From: Eubacteriales Family XIII. Incertae Sedis bacterium
GTDB taxonomy: Bacteria; Bacillota; Clostridia; Peptostreptococcales; Anaerovoracaceae
Length of the DNA stretch: 53,984 bases
NCBI GenBank assembly: GCA_031266025.1
Contig: JAISBV010000044.1
Location: 1-53,984 of the forward strand
Reading direction: 5' to 3'
Below are positions 1 through 7,330 of this stretch, piece by piece. Positions within the stretch are counted from its first letter, which is position 1, and each line of letters starts with the position of its first letter. The notes beneath the pieces are model-generated. The model saw nothing but the letters and a program-made list of their open reading frames with translations, ran no database searches and was not told where the DNA came from. The translations under genes and the position numbers were made by a program.

Positions 1-108
1 AACGTCGAAGCTGCCGTCGACAAGTACAGCGGTCAATTCTACGCAGGTTCCAAGAACGGTCTCTTTTGCGTTACCGTTTCGATCAATATCCCTTCCTTCA
101 CCGACTGA
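1..108 (+). CDS. C-terminal end of a GHKL-type sensor histidine kinase (partial)
   Basis: An open frame enters the window at base 1 and stops at TGA 106-108, giving 35 residues that start NVEAAVDKYSG and end IPSFTD. The 'N-v-xxav-kY-G-xF' pattern followed by a beta-strand rich in V and I is the usual end of the ATPase domain in AgrC/CitA-like GHKL kinases. The next gene on the same strand is agrB, which fits an agr-type locus where this kinase would sense a cyclic peptide. Only the tail is visible, so sensor region and kinase motifs cannot be checked. The family call is therefore inferred from the tail pattern and the context. Confidence 0.6.
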   Translation, partial: NVEAAVDKYSGQFYAGSKNGLFCVTVSINIPSFTD

Positions 109-151
109 TGTGTCGTTCGACCCCCGATTACTGTCGTTCGCCGCGCAACTG

Positions 152-180
152 TTGCAATTTTTCGTGCACTGCGTTATATT
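152..180 (+). promoter_or_regulatory. Putative sigma-A promoter of agrB
   Basis: TTGCAA (152-157) and TATATT (175-180) are separated by exactly 17 bp, 66 bp upstream of the agrB start. This suggests that agrB has its own transcript even though it follows the kinase gene. It is a match by eye only. Confidence 0.45.
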
Positions 181-245
181 GTTTATGTGCCGTGGCATTA
201 TGCGACGATTTACAAGCTTGATTGTATTTTACGGGAAGGAATGGG

Positions 246-851
246 ATGATTGAAAAAATGGCAATGGGAATAACACATTATTATATGCGGAAAAATATTG
301 TTGACGAACAAACAAAAGAGACGTATTCTTACGGTTTTCAGCTGCTGATTTCGACAATTTGCAATATCATATTGATTTTAATCGTCGCTTTTTGTCTGGG
401 CATCTTATCGGAATCCCTTTTCTTCATCGTTTCGTTTGTAATTATGAGAAGCGTCGGGGGAGGTTATCACGCCGACACGCATAAAGGCTGTATTATTTTA
501 TTCTGCTTGGTATTCGTTATATTTTCTCTGTTGAGCATTTATTTGTTTTATCGTTTCGCAAGTATGTACATGATTGTGGGGTCGATAGCGGCCTTTTTTG
601 TCATATGGGAAATAGCTCCGGTCGAAGCGCCCAACCGCCGATTGTCCGCCGCAAAAACGGAAAGACTGCGAAACGGATCACTGTTGATTTCAAGCCTTTT
701 TACCGCTGTCGCTGTTTTGTCCAACATCGTTTCGTTTCCTTTTCTCAAATCGGAACATATGCTCTTCTTTTTTTCCGGCTATTTGGCGGCAATACTGTCG
801 ATGGCGACAGCGGCAATATTGCGGAAACATTTTATTATAAAGCGCCAATAA
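246..851 (+). CDS. agrB: AgrB-like membrane endopeptidase (accessory gene regulator B)
   Basis: The product is 201 residues from ATG 246, preceded by GGGAAGGA at a proper distance; the TTG at 222 in the ORF track has no such site. AgrB proteins cleave and cyclise the AgrD pro-peptide to make an autoinducing thiolactone. The signature GGGYHADTHKGC places the catalytic His at about residue 75 and the catalytic Cys at about residue 82, the same seven-residue spacing as in staphylococcal AgrB. Several hydrophobic segments follow, as expected for a polytopic membrane protein of normal family length. The upstream kinase tail fits an agr system. No AgrD-like ORF is visible on either side, so the substrate is unknown; it may lie upstream of the kinase outside the window or in another locus. 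Confidence 0.88.
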   Translation: MIEKMAMGITHYYMRKNIVDEQTKETYSYGFQLLISTICNIILILIVAFCLGILSESLFFIVSFVIMRSVGGGYHADTHKGCIILFCLVFVIFSLLSIYLFYRFASMYMIVGSIAAFFVIWEIAPVEAPNRRLSAAKTERLRNGSLLISSLFTAVAVLSNIVSFPFLKSEHMLFFFSGYLAAILSMATAAILRKHFIIKRQ

Positions 852-870
852 AGCGTCGCACAACCGTAAC

Positions 871-886
871 AGGGGGTGAACCCCCT
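871..886. terminator. Small GC-rich hairpin between convergent agrB and thioesterase genes
   Basis: AGGGGGTGAACCCCCT forms a short perfect inverted repeat just after agrB and over the stop codon of the convergent thioesterase gene. There is no clear U-tract on either side, so its role as a two-way terminator is only a possibility. Confidence 0.3.
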
Positions 887-1652
887 ATCGGGCAGTGTGT
901 AATAACGCGTCATATTTTTCCCATTCGGTATACGCCGCGACAAACAATTTGTCGTCCAAATTGCTTCTCATAGTGTGCGTGAAAATATTCTCTTCCCCGC
1001 CCCCGTCAAGATAAACTTGAATTTTTTCGCCGAAGTTTGCCTCCGAAAAAAATTTCGCCTCTATTTTTTTCAGGTAATACCCTTCTACCGTCTCGTCGGG
1101 CAGCGATTCTATCAACCAATGAAAATACCGTATATTATTGACGTGCTTGTTGCTGTCTATATCAGACCGATATATATCAAATTCCTTAACGGGGGCGCCG
1201 TTTTGAATAGGATGTATCGCATCCGCGTTCAGCTCTGCGGATATTTCTGTTTCGACACCCCATTTCTCTTTTATATCTTTGAATATCGGAATCGGTTTTT
1301 TCTTCCCTATATCATAAAACGCCCATATGCCTTTTGACTTTCCTATTATCCGACCGTCGCCGTCAAGGATAATATTTTCTCTGTATCCTTTTGCGGGGCT
1401 GTATTTCGAAAGCCATGTCCGGATCGTAATAGCTTCTCTGTATTTTGGATAACGTATCATCTCTATTGCGCCGTTTATCAGTATCCAGCCTATATTCCGC
1501 TTTTCGAGATCATAGATGCCGTATCCTATATCGTTGCAATGCTCGGCGGCGGTTTCTTCCAATAACGTCAATATTGTCGGAGGAGACGCAAAGCCGAATT
1601 TATTCATCTCATAAAATCGCAGATTGAATTTTTGATCGAAAAAATTTTCCAT
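885..1652 (-). CDS. Acyl-ACP thioesterase (FatA/FatB family)
   Basis: The product is 255 residues, the typical size of bacterial double-hotdog acyl-ACP thioesterases, which release fatty acids from acyl carrier protein in the cytoplasm. The start ATG is preceded by AAGGAGGGGGT. The first hotdog domain covers about residues 1-130. The second begins near residue 155 and carries DIDSNKHVNNIRYFHW, the family motif with the Asn and His used in catalysis. The gene stands alone, transcribed away from the KdpDE-like pair and convergent with agrB. Its promoter is well formed (see 1704-1732). Acyl chain preference cannot be read from the sequence. Its presence as a single gene suggests a housekeeping role in membrane lipid balance or branched-acid recycling rather than a pathway encoded here. 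Confidence 0.85.
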   Translation of the reverse strand: MENFFDQKFNLRFYEMNKFGFASPPTILTLLEETAAEHCNDIGYGIYDLEKRNIGWILINGAIEMIRYPKYREAITIRTWLSKYSPAKGYRENIILDGDGRIIGKSKGIWAFYDIGKKKPIPIFKDIKEKWGVETEISAELNADAIHPIQNGAPVKEFDIYRSDIDSNKHVNNIRYFHWLIESLPDETVEGYYLKKIEAKFFSEANFGEKIQVYLDGGGEENIFTHTMRSNLDDKLFVAAYTEWEKYDALLHTAR

Positions 1653-1703
1653 ACCCCCTCCTTCGATTGACGACTGCAGCGTATTCGCAAAAACACTACG
1701 TTC

Positions 1704-1732
1704 AGTATACTCCCGCGCGCGCTTAAAGGCAA
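1704..1732 (-). promoter_or_regulatory. Putative promoter of the thioesterase gene
   Basis: On the minus strand TTGCCT (1727-1732) and TATACT (1704-1709) are 17 bp apart, about 50 bp upstream of the thioesterase start. Both boxes are close to the sigma-A consensus. Confidence 0.55.
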
Positions 1733-1780
1733 CACTTGCTTTAATTTTAGGAAATTACCGTGGCTCACGCCCCGATTTTA

Positions 1781-1789
1781 TGGTATACT
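1781..1789 (+). promoter_or_regulatory. Extended -10 box giving a possibly leaderless kdpD-like mRNA
   Basis: TGGTATACT is an extended -10 element (TGn plus TATACT). Only six bases separate it from the ATG at 1796, so transcription would begin at or next to the start codon. No Shine-Dalgarno motif or good -35 box is visible, which agrees with a leaderless transcript driven by the extended -10. Confidence 0.4.
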
Positions 1790-1795
1790 GCCTTT

Positions 1796-2866
1796 ATGAG
1801 GAAATATTTTTCGCTGAACTTAAAGGATTCGCTGATTACAATCTCGGCCATAGCCGTCGCATTTGTAATCTGCGCGGCTTTGCGCTTATTCAATGAAGCG
1901 GACATTTCCATTTCACTGATCTTCGTTCTTATTGTTTTGATCGTATCGAGACTGACGGAAGGTTATTTTTACGGCATATTCGCCTCCGTCGCGGCAGTTT
2001 TCGGCGTCAATTATGTGTTCACATATCCGTATTTCGCGTTCAACTTCACAATATCAGGGTATCCTATAACATTTCTCAGCATGTTCATCGTATCCGTTAT
2101 CACGAGCGCGCTCACGACTCAGGTCAAGCAGCAGGAGAAACTGCGTCTTGAATCGGAAAAAGAAAAATTGTATGCAAATTTCCTTCGCGCGATATCTCAT
2201 GATCTGCGAACGCCCCTCACCTCTATAGTCGGCTCGGCTTCCGTGATTTTGGAAAACGAACGCTCATTCACGGAAGAACAGCGGCATTCGATGCTCAAGG
2301 AGATATTAAGCGACGCCACATGGCTTATCAGAATGGTCGAAAACCTGTTATCGGTCACGCGGATGCGCGGCGAGGCCACAATACGCAAGACACAAGAGTT
2401 GGCGGAAGAATTGATCGGAGAGACTTCACAAAAATTCAAGAAACGCTATCCTGATACAGTCCTGCACGTATCCATTCCCGCGGAACCGCTTTTTATTCCC
2501 ATGGACATATTGCTCATCGAACAGGTGCTTATAAATCTGCTTGAAAACGCCGTCATACACGGCGGGAATATGACGAGCATCGAACTGTCCGCCGCCGTTT
2601 CGGGAAGGTACGCCGTATTCTCCGTTGATAACGACGGGGACAGCATTGATCCCGAGGTTATAGAACATATACTTGAAACCGATTATTTCATTACGGCCCG
2701 GAGGACAAAATCCGACAGCAAGCGAAATATGGGCATAGGGTTATCCCTTTGTACGTCTATAGTAAATGCGCACGGCGGCAGTTTTTCCGTCGAAACCGGC
2801 GGACGCGGCGGAGCGTGTTTCCGTTTTTCACTGCCCATGGAGGAAGGTTTGGCAGATGTCTCATAA
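1796..2866 (+). CDS. KdpD-like sensor histidine kinase (short form, DUF4118-HisKA-HATPase)
   Basis: I place the start at ATG 1796 (356 residues). The longer frame in the track begins upstream of the -10 box. Residues about 10-110 form four membrane spans typical of the KdpD DUF4118 region. The H-box is FLRAISHDLRTPLTSIVGS, with the phosphorylated His near residue 137. The ATPase domain has the N-box QVLINLLENAVIHG and the G-box MGIGLSLCTSIVNAHGG. Full-length KdpD has an extra N-terminal KdpD/Usp sensory half of about 400 residues, which is absent here. The gene overlaps its response regulator by 11 bases, so the two are co-translated. No kdpFABC potassium pump genes are in the window, so the stimulus and targets are unknown despite the KdpD-like fold. 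Confidence 0.85.
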   Translation: MRKYFSLNLKDSLITISAIAVAFVICAALRLFNEADISISLIFVLIVLIVSRLTEGYFYGIFASVAAVFGVNYVFTYPYFAFNFTISGYPITFLSMFIVSVITSALTTQVKQQEKLRLESEKEKLYANFLRAISHDLRTPLTSIVGSASVILENERSFTEEQRHSMLKEILSDATWLIRMVENLLSVTRMRGEATIRKTQELAEELIGETSQKFKKRYPDTVLHVSIPAEPLFIPMDILLIEQVLINLLENAVIHGGNMTSIELSAAVSGRYAVFSVDNDGDSIDPEVIEHILETDYFITARRTKSDSKRNMGIGLSLCTSIVNAHGGSFSVETGGRGGACFRFSLPMEEGLADVS

Positions 2867-3563
2867 GGATAGGATATTGATCGTTGACGACGAAAACGGC
2901 ATCTGCCGCTTCCTCTCAACGGTTTTGAGCGTGAACAACTACGATGTGCTTGTGGCGCGCACGGGAACGGACGCGTATATGATGGTTACGTCGTCCATGC
3001 CTGATCTTGTGCTTTTAGATCTCGGACTGCCTGATATGGACGGAATAGACATCTTAAAGACCATGAGAGAATGGACGGAAACCCCCGTCATCGTGGTTTC
3101 CGCGCGTACGCATGAGAGGGATAAGGTAGAGGCCCTCGACGCCGGCGCCGACGATTATGTAATGAAGCCGTTCAGTCCTTCCGAGCTGCTTGCCAGAATC
3201 AGGACGTCCATACGGCGTTCGGGCGCGAGGAATTCCAATTTAAAAACGTTCCGATCCGGCATCTGCCGCATAGACGAACTGACGATAGACTACGACAAAC
3301 ACGCGGTTCTGTTGTCGGGCAAGAACATTCACTTGACGCGCAATGAGTTCAAAATAATAGCGCTGCTTGGCAAGAATGCCGGCAAGGTGCTCACCCACGC
3401 GCACATCATGAAGGAGATATGGGGCGCGGGTCTCGTCGGCGACAACCGCATTCTGCGCGTGAATATGGCGAATATAAGGCGCAAGCTTGAAGAAGATCCG
3501 ACGGAGCCCAAGTACATCTTTACGGAAATAGGCGTGGGGTACAGACTTCGCGAGACGGAATGA
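2856..3563 (+). CDS. KdpE-like response regulator (OmpR/PhoB family)
   Basis: Starting at ATG 2856 behind AGGAAGG, the product is 235 residues; the track ORF begins too far upstream inside the kinase. The receiver domain (about 1-120) has the acidic pair DD at 11-12, phospho-acceptor Asp near 55 in LVLLDLGLPDMDG and the Lys in VMKPFSPSE. The C-terminal winged-helix DNA-binding domain (about 135-235) shows NEFKIIALLGKNAGKVLTH and the typical GVGYRL end. It overlaps the kinase gene by 11 bases, so the pair forms one two-component system. The direct targets are not known; the RACo-like gene downstream on the same strand may be in the same transcript. Confidence 0.88.
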   Translation: MSHKDRILIVDDENGICRFLSTVLSVNNYDVLVARTGTDAYMMVTSSMPDLVLLDLGLPDMDGIDILKTMREWTETPVIVVSARTHERDKVEALDAGADDYVMKPFSPSELLARIRTSIRRSGARNSNLKTFRSGICRIDELTIDYDKHAVLLSGKNIHLTRNEFKIIALLGKNAGKVLTHAHIMKEIWGAGLVGDNRILRVNMANIRRKLEEDPTEPKYIFTEIGVGYRLRETE

Positions 3564-3595
3564 GAACAAAAACCGCATGTGAAAGGAGCAGCGCG

Positions 3596-3652
3596 TTGTC
3601 CGGAATCAAAGTATATGCCGAAAGCGCGTTTTGTAAAAAAGAATATGCCTGA
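3596..3652 (+). CDS. Possible 18-codon upstream ORF coupled to the RACo-like gene
   Basis: AAAGGAG sits seven bases before a TTG at 3596, and the frame runs 18 codons to TGA 3650-3652, overlapping the likely ATG (3645) of the next gene by eight bases. The main gene has only a weak purine run before its own ATG, so ribosomes may load on this small ORF and reinitiate. The peptide resembles nothing I know. It may simply mark a misplaced start or an old frameshift. Confidence 0.3.
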   Translation: MSGIKVYAESAFCKKEYA

Positions 3653-5318
3653 TATAATTTTTCTTCCCGAAAAAAAGACCGTACGCGTCGCGTTGGGCGC
3701 AAGTATAGCGGAAGCGGCAAGGACGGCGGGCGTCGTTATAGAAACACCGTGCGGCGGCGCCTTGATCTGCGGCAAATGCAAAGTCAAGATAGATGCTTCC
3801 GACCTGCCGCGCGTGGATACGTGCGGCGCGCATATGTTAAGCGACGCCGAGAGAGCCGAGGGCTGTGTTTTAGCCTGCGCATCGACCGTACGCGGCGATA
3901 TACGCGTCACGGTACCGGACGGGGCGGGCGCGACGGGCGAAACCCAAACCGTAAAGAGCGGTGTTTCTTTCGATACCGGGATCGATCCCGAAATATACAA
4001 GGCGTATATAAAGGAGCGGGATGAAACCTGCGTACGCGCCGCAAGCGGCGCGACGCTCGGAACGGAATCGGGAGATACCGGAGGATGTTTGTACGGCTGC
4101 GTCGTGGATATCGGTACTACAACATTGGCGGCGGAGCTCACGGACATGAAAACAGGCGCCGCAGCGGCGACCGTGACGTCCGTCAATCCGCAGACCGCTT
4201 ACGGTCAGGACGTGTTGTCGCGCATCCTGTTTGCGTCCGATCCGCAGGGACTCGACACATTGCGCGCGTCCGTGCTGCGTGAAATCAACGCCATGTTGGC
4301 GCGGCTTTGCGGTGAAACAGGTATAAGCGCCGAGCATGTGTATGAAATAGTGCTGAGCGGCAACACCGCGATGCTGCACATTGCTATGGGGATCGACCCA
4401 TCTTCTCTGGGCAGGGTTCCGTTCTCTTTCCGGCTGAAAGGCGGCGAAAGCTTCAACGCAAAAGAAAGCGGCTTCGATATTTCGGATTTTGGTCTCGTGT
4501 ATCTGCCCCCGCTGATATCCGCGTATGTAGGCGCGGACATATGCTCCGGCATCATGGCGGCGCGGCTTCACAGGCTGAACGGGCGCAGTCTGTTCCTCGA
4601 CATAGGAACGAACGGCGAAATGCTCATAGCCGACAACGGCAAACTGTGCGCCGCATCTACGGCGGCAGGCCCCGCGTTTGAGGGAATGAACATAAAATTC
4701 GGCTCGCGCGCCGTAAAAGGAGCCATAGAATATTTCAAAATTGAGGATACGGATGATTTCACCGTACGCGCGATAGGCGGCGCGGCGCCGTCGTCCATCT
4801 GCGGCAGCGGTCTTATGGATATCGTAGGCGAGCTCGTCGTGAACGGCGTTATAGATGAAAGCGGCCGTTTTGAGTCTGCGGAATCGCTGCCGCGCGGGTT
4901 AGCGGCGCGGATGATCGAAGCTGACGGCAAGCCGGCTTTTTCGCTCGCGCAAGACGTATACCTCACGCAGCAGGATGTACGGCAGGTGCAGTTGGCGAAG
5001 GGCGCGCTGCGTGCCGGCGTCGAAACATTGCTCGCTGTGGCCGGCGCCGGCGCGGATGAGCTTGACCGTGTGCTTATCGCGGGTTCGTTCGGATATCACC
5101 TGCGTGCGGAAAGCATGATCAACATCGGTCTTCTGCCCGCATCATTCGCGGGGAAGATCGAATTTTTGGGAAATACTTCACAATCGGGCGGACGCGCATT
5201 CCTTATGAACAGGGCGTATCGGGATGAAATAGCCGCCGCAGTTCCCGCAGTCGAAGTCGTCGAGCTCGCTAACCGCGCCGACTTCAATGATCTGTTTATA
5301 GACTGCTTGAGTTTTTAA
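3645..5318 (+). CDS. RACo-like protein: [2Fe-2S] ferredoxin fused to ASKHA ATPase (DUF4445 type)
   Basis: From ATG 3645 the product is 557 residues; in-frame starts at 3579 and 3615 are possible but give an N-tail unlike the family. The N-terminal ferredoxin domain (about 1-85) has the cluster motif CGGALICGKCKVKI plus a later Cys in VLACAST. A linker leads into an ASKHA ATPase fold with the phosphate motif VVDIGTTTLAAEL, then LSGNTAMLHI, LDIGTNGEMLI and AAGPAFEGMNIKFG. RACo-type proteins use ATP and a low-potential electron to reduce the inactive Co(II) form of corrinoid methyl carriers. No corrinoid protein or methyltransferase gene lies in the window, so the partner must be elsewhere. The gene follows the KdpE-like regulator by about 80 bases on the same strand. 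Confidence 0.85.
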   Translation: MPDIIFLPEKKTVRVALGASIAEAARTAGVVIETPCGGALICGKCKVKIDASDLPRVDTCGAHMLSDAERAEGCVLACASTVRGDIRVTVPDGAGATGETQTVKSGVSFDTGIDPEIYKAYIKERDETCVRAASGATLGTESGDTGGCLYGCVVDIGTTTLAAELTDMKTGAAAATVTSVNPQTAYGQDVLSRILFASDPQGLDTLRASVLREINAMLARLCGETGISAEHVYEIVLSGNTAMLHIAMGIDPSSLGRVPFSFRLKGGESFNAKESGFDISDFGLVYLPPLISAYVGADICSGIMAARLHRLNGRSLFLDIGTNGEMLIADNGKLCAASTAAGPAFEGMNIKFGSRAVKGAIEYFKIEDTDDFTVRAIGGAAPSSICGSGLMDIVGELVVNGVIDESGRFESAESLPRGLAARMIEADGKPAFSLAQDVYLTQQDVRQVQLAKGALRAGVETLLAVAGAGADELDRVLIAGSFGYHLRAESMINIGLLPASFAGKIEFLGNTSQSGGRAFLMNRAYRDEIAAAVPAVEVVELANRADFNDLFIDCLSF

Positions 5319-5338
5319 AATAATGGCAACAAGTCATA

Positions 5339-5376
5339 CCTGCCGCCATTGATATTCCGGCAGGCAGTTGTTTTAT
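5339..5376 (+). terminator. Putative terminator after the RACo-like gene
   Basis: CCTGCCG (5339-5345) and CGGCAGG (5358-5364) form a stem, followed by CAGTTGTTTTATTA. The U-rich tail is imperfect. Confidence 0.45.
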
Positions 5377-5426
5377 TATGCAAACGGGTTCAATACCCCG
5401 CGGCTTGCCGCAGGGTTGTTTATTTG
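5376..5426. repeat. Dispersed hairpin repeat, copy A
   Basis: ATTATGCAAACGGGTTCAAT followed by ACCCCGCGGCTTGCCGCAGG and GTTGTTTATTT matches, in two blocks, the repeat at 40618-40797. It contains the small hairpin GCGGC-tt-GCCGC. This looks like a short non-coding dispersed element of the genome. It lies just upstream of the Usp gene, inside the longer track ORF, which is why that ORF's N terminus should not be trusted. Confidence 0.5.
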
Positions 5427-5464
5427 TATATTTTTGGCAGCCGATCGGCTGCAACGGTGGCAAA

Positions 5465-5842
5465 ATGAAAAATATAATGGTATGCGTAACAGGACAAAAA
5501 ACCTGTGATCGTCTGATCAAATACGGCAGAGATCTTTTGGACGGCGAGCAGGGAGAACTTCTCATTATACACGTCGCCCGCAGTCAATACAAATTTTTGG
5601 GCGGTACTGAGGACGGCGCGGCTCTCGATTACCTGTACGAGAAGGCAAAAGAATACGGCGCCGGACTGACGGTGCTCAAATCCGATGATGTTCTCGAAAC
5701 GCTTATCGCGCAGGCGCGAAAAAACCAAGTCGATATTGTGGTGATCGGCGAATCGAGAGAAGGATGCGCCCCGTCAAACATGGTTGCAAAACTAAAAGAA
5801 CAGTTGGCGGACGACGCCGAGCTGCTAATAATCCCCGCATAA
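5465..5842 (+). CDS. Universal stress protein (UspA) family, stand-alone
   Basis: Starting at ATG 5465 behind GGTGG, the product is 125 residues, short for a Usp domain. It begins MKNIMVCVTGQKTCDRLIKYG, alternates strands and helices as in the Usp fold, and ends LLIIPA. The middle holds DIVVIGESREGCAPSN where ATP-binding members have a G-x2-G-x9-G(S/T) motif; that motif is poorly kept here. The N-terminal pattern is close to the Usp segment found inside full-length KdpD. Since the nearby kinase lacks that segment, a link between the two is possible but is only inference. Confidence 0.65.
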   Translation: MKNIMVCVTGQKTCDRLIKYGRDLLDGEQGELLIIHVARSQYKFLGGTEDGAALDYLYEKAKEYGAGLTVLKSDDVLETLIAQARKNQVDIVVIGESREGCAPSNMVAKLKEQLADDAELLIIPA

Positions 5843-5854
5843 GGCCGCACAACG

Positions 5855-5880
5855 GAAAAAAGAACAGCCGCCCGGCGGTT
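5855..5880 (-). terminator. Intrinsic terminator of pyk
   Basis: On the minus strand, directly after the pyk stop, CCGCCGGGCGG forms a short stem and is followed by TGTTCTTTTTT. Confidence 0.6.
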
Positions 5881-5883
5881 ACA

Positions 5884-7317
5884 TTAAAACGGACGGCCTA
5901 TCTCGTGGATGCGCAGCATATTAGTGTTGCCGCTTGTACCGAGCGGTACGCCGGCCGTTATAACGATGACGTCTCCGTCGTCCACGAGTTCAAGTTTCAT
6001 GCAGTGCCGTATAACATCCCTGAAAAATTCCTGCTGATCATCCAAACGTTCCATGCGATAGGCGTCCACCCCCCAGACAAGCGAGAGTTGCCGCACAACG
6101 CGTTCATTGAGCGAAAACGCTATGATCTTGGACTTGGGCCTGTGTTTTGAGATCATGAGCGCCGTATTGCCCGACGACGTCGGCGTGACTATGGCTCTCG
6201 CTTTCAGGCTGTCCGCGCTGTTCACCGTGCAGAAACCTATTACGCCCGTCACATCAGCGACGCCAACGCCGCGCCTGTCTTTATAGAGTCTGCTGTGTCC
6301 TATGGCGCCTTCCGCCGCAACGGCCACATCTACCATCATCTTCGTCGCTTCGAGCGGATATTTTCCGGACGCCGTTTCTCCCGAGAGCATGATCACGTCC
6401 GTACCGTCAAGGACGGCGTTAGCCACGTCGGCGACTTCCGCGCGTGTGGGTCTCGGGTTTCTGATCATAGAATCCATCATCTGCGTAGCCGTGATTACGA
6501 ATTTGCCTTTGCTGTTGCAGCGCTTGATAATCTCCTTCTGTATCAGAGGAACCTCTTCGGGCGGTATCTCCACGCCGAGATCGCCGCGGGCGACCATCAC
6601 CCCGTCGGAAGCGTCTATGATCCCGTCGATATTGTTCACACCTTCCCTGTTCTCTATCTTCGATATGATCTTGATCTTCTCGCCGCCAAGCACCGCCAAG
6701 AATCTTCGGATTTCATTTACGTCTGAAGCCGTGCGTATAAAAGAGGCCGCGATAAAATCAACATCCTGCTCAATACCGAATTCTATGTCGTCCTTATCCT
6801 TATCCGACATGGCCGGCAAATCAAGATGTACGCCCGGCAAATTGATGCTCTTGCGATCCTTCACGACGCCGCCGTTGTGTACGGTGCACAGCACGCGCTC
6901 ATCATTGATTTCATCGACCGTCAGACCTATGAGACCGTCGTCTATCAATATTCTGTCGCCCGGCGTCACCGTGCGCGCAAGCTCCGGATAACTCGTGCTG
7001 CAGCGTTCGGCGTTACCCGTGCATTCATTCGTCATGATCTCGAATTTTTGGCCTTCCGTCAATTCCGCCTGACCGCCCTCAAAAGCGCCTGTTCGTATCT
7101 CCGGGCCTTTTGTATCCAATATAATGGCGATGGGTATCCCTATCTCCGCGCGAAGCTCTTTTATCAGATTCATCTTATCCTTATGGTCGGGATAAGCGCC
7201 GTGCGAAAAATTCAAACGCGCGGCGTTCATTCCGGCAAGCATCATATTGCGCAGAATGTCGCGATCCGTACATGCGGGGCCTATCGTGCAAATAAGTTTC
7301 GTTCGTTTTTCAGTCAT
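5884..7317 (-). CDS. pyk: Pyruvate kinase
   Basis: The start is ATG 7317 (MTEKRTKLICTIGP), giving 477 residues; the track start 14 codons upstream lies within the preceding gene's end. GAGG overlapping the pfkA stop serves as ribosome binding site. The enzyme makes ATP and pyruvate from phosphoenolpyruvate, the last step of glycolysis. Visible motifs are the substrate-binding NFSHG near residue 33, IISKIENREGVNNID with the catalytic Lys, MVARGDLGVEIP and the ATQMMDSMIRNPRPTRAEVADVANAVLDG block. The length shows no extra C-terminal PEP-utiliser domain as in Bacillus. It is 13 bases downstream of pfkA, so the two glycolytic genes share an operon, a common Firmicutes arrangement. Confidence 0.96.
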   Translation of the reverse strand: MTEKRTKLICTIGPACTDRDILRNMMLAGMNAARLNFSHGAYPDHKDKMNLIKELRAEIGIPIAIILDTKGPEIRTGAFEGGQAELTEGQKFEIMTNECTGNAERCSTSYPELARTVTPGDRILIDDGLIGLTVDEINDERVLCTVHNGGVVKDRKSINLPGVHLDLPAMSDKDKDDIEFGIEQDVDFIAASFIRTASDVNEIRRFLAVLGGEKIKIISKIENREGVNNIDGIIDASDGVMVARGDLGVEIPPEEVPLIQKEIIKRCNSKGKFVITATQMMDSMIRNPRPTRAEVADVANAVLDGTDVIMLSGETASGKYPLEATKMMVDVAVAAEGAIGHSRLYKDRRGVGVADVTGVIGFCTVNSADSLKARAIVTPTSSGNTALMISKHRPKSKIIAFSLNERVVRQLSLVWGVDAYRMERLDDQQEFFRDVIRHCMKLELVDDGDVIVITAGVPLGTSGNTNMLRIHEIGRPF

Positions 7318-7330
7318 AGTTATCACATCC

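Noticed and set aside
185-253. 22-codon frame before agrB as a possible AgrD
   Set aside because: It has no ribosome binding site, overlaps the agrB start in another frame and lacks a Cys/Ser core followed by an acidic tail.
1796-3563. Calling the two-component pair kdpD and kdpE
   Set aside because: The kinase lacks the N-terminal KdpD half and no kdpFABC genes are present.
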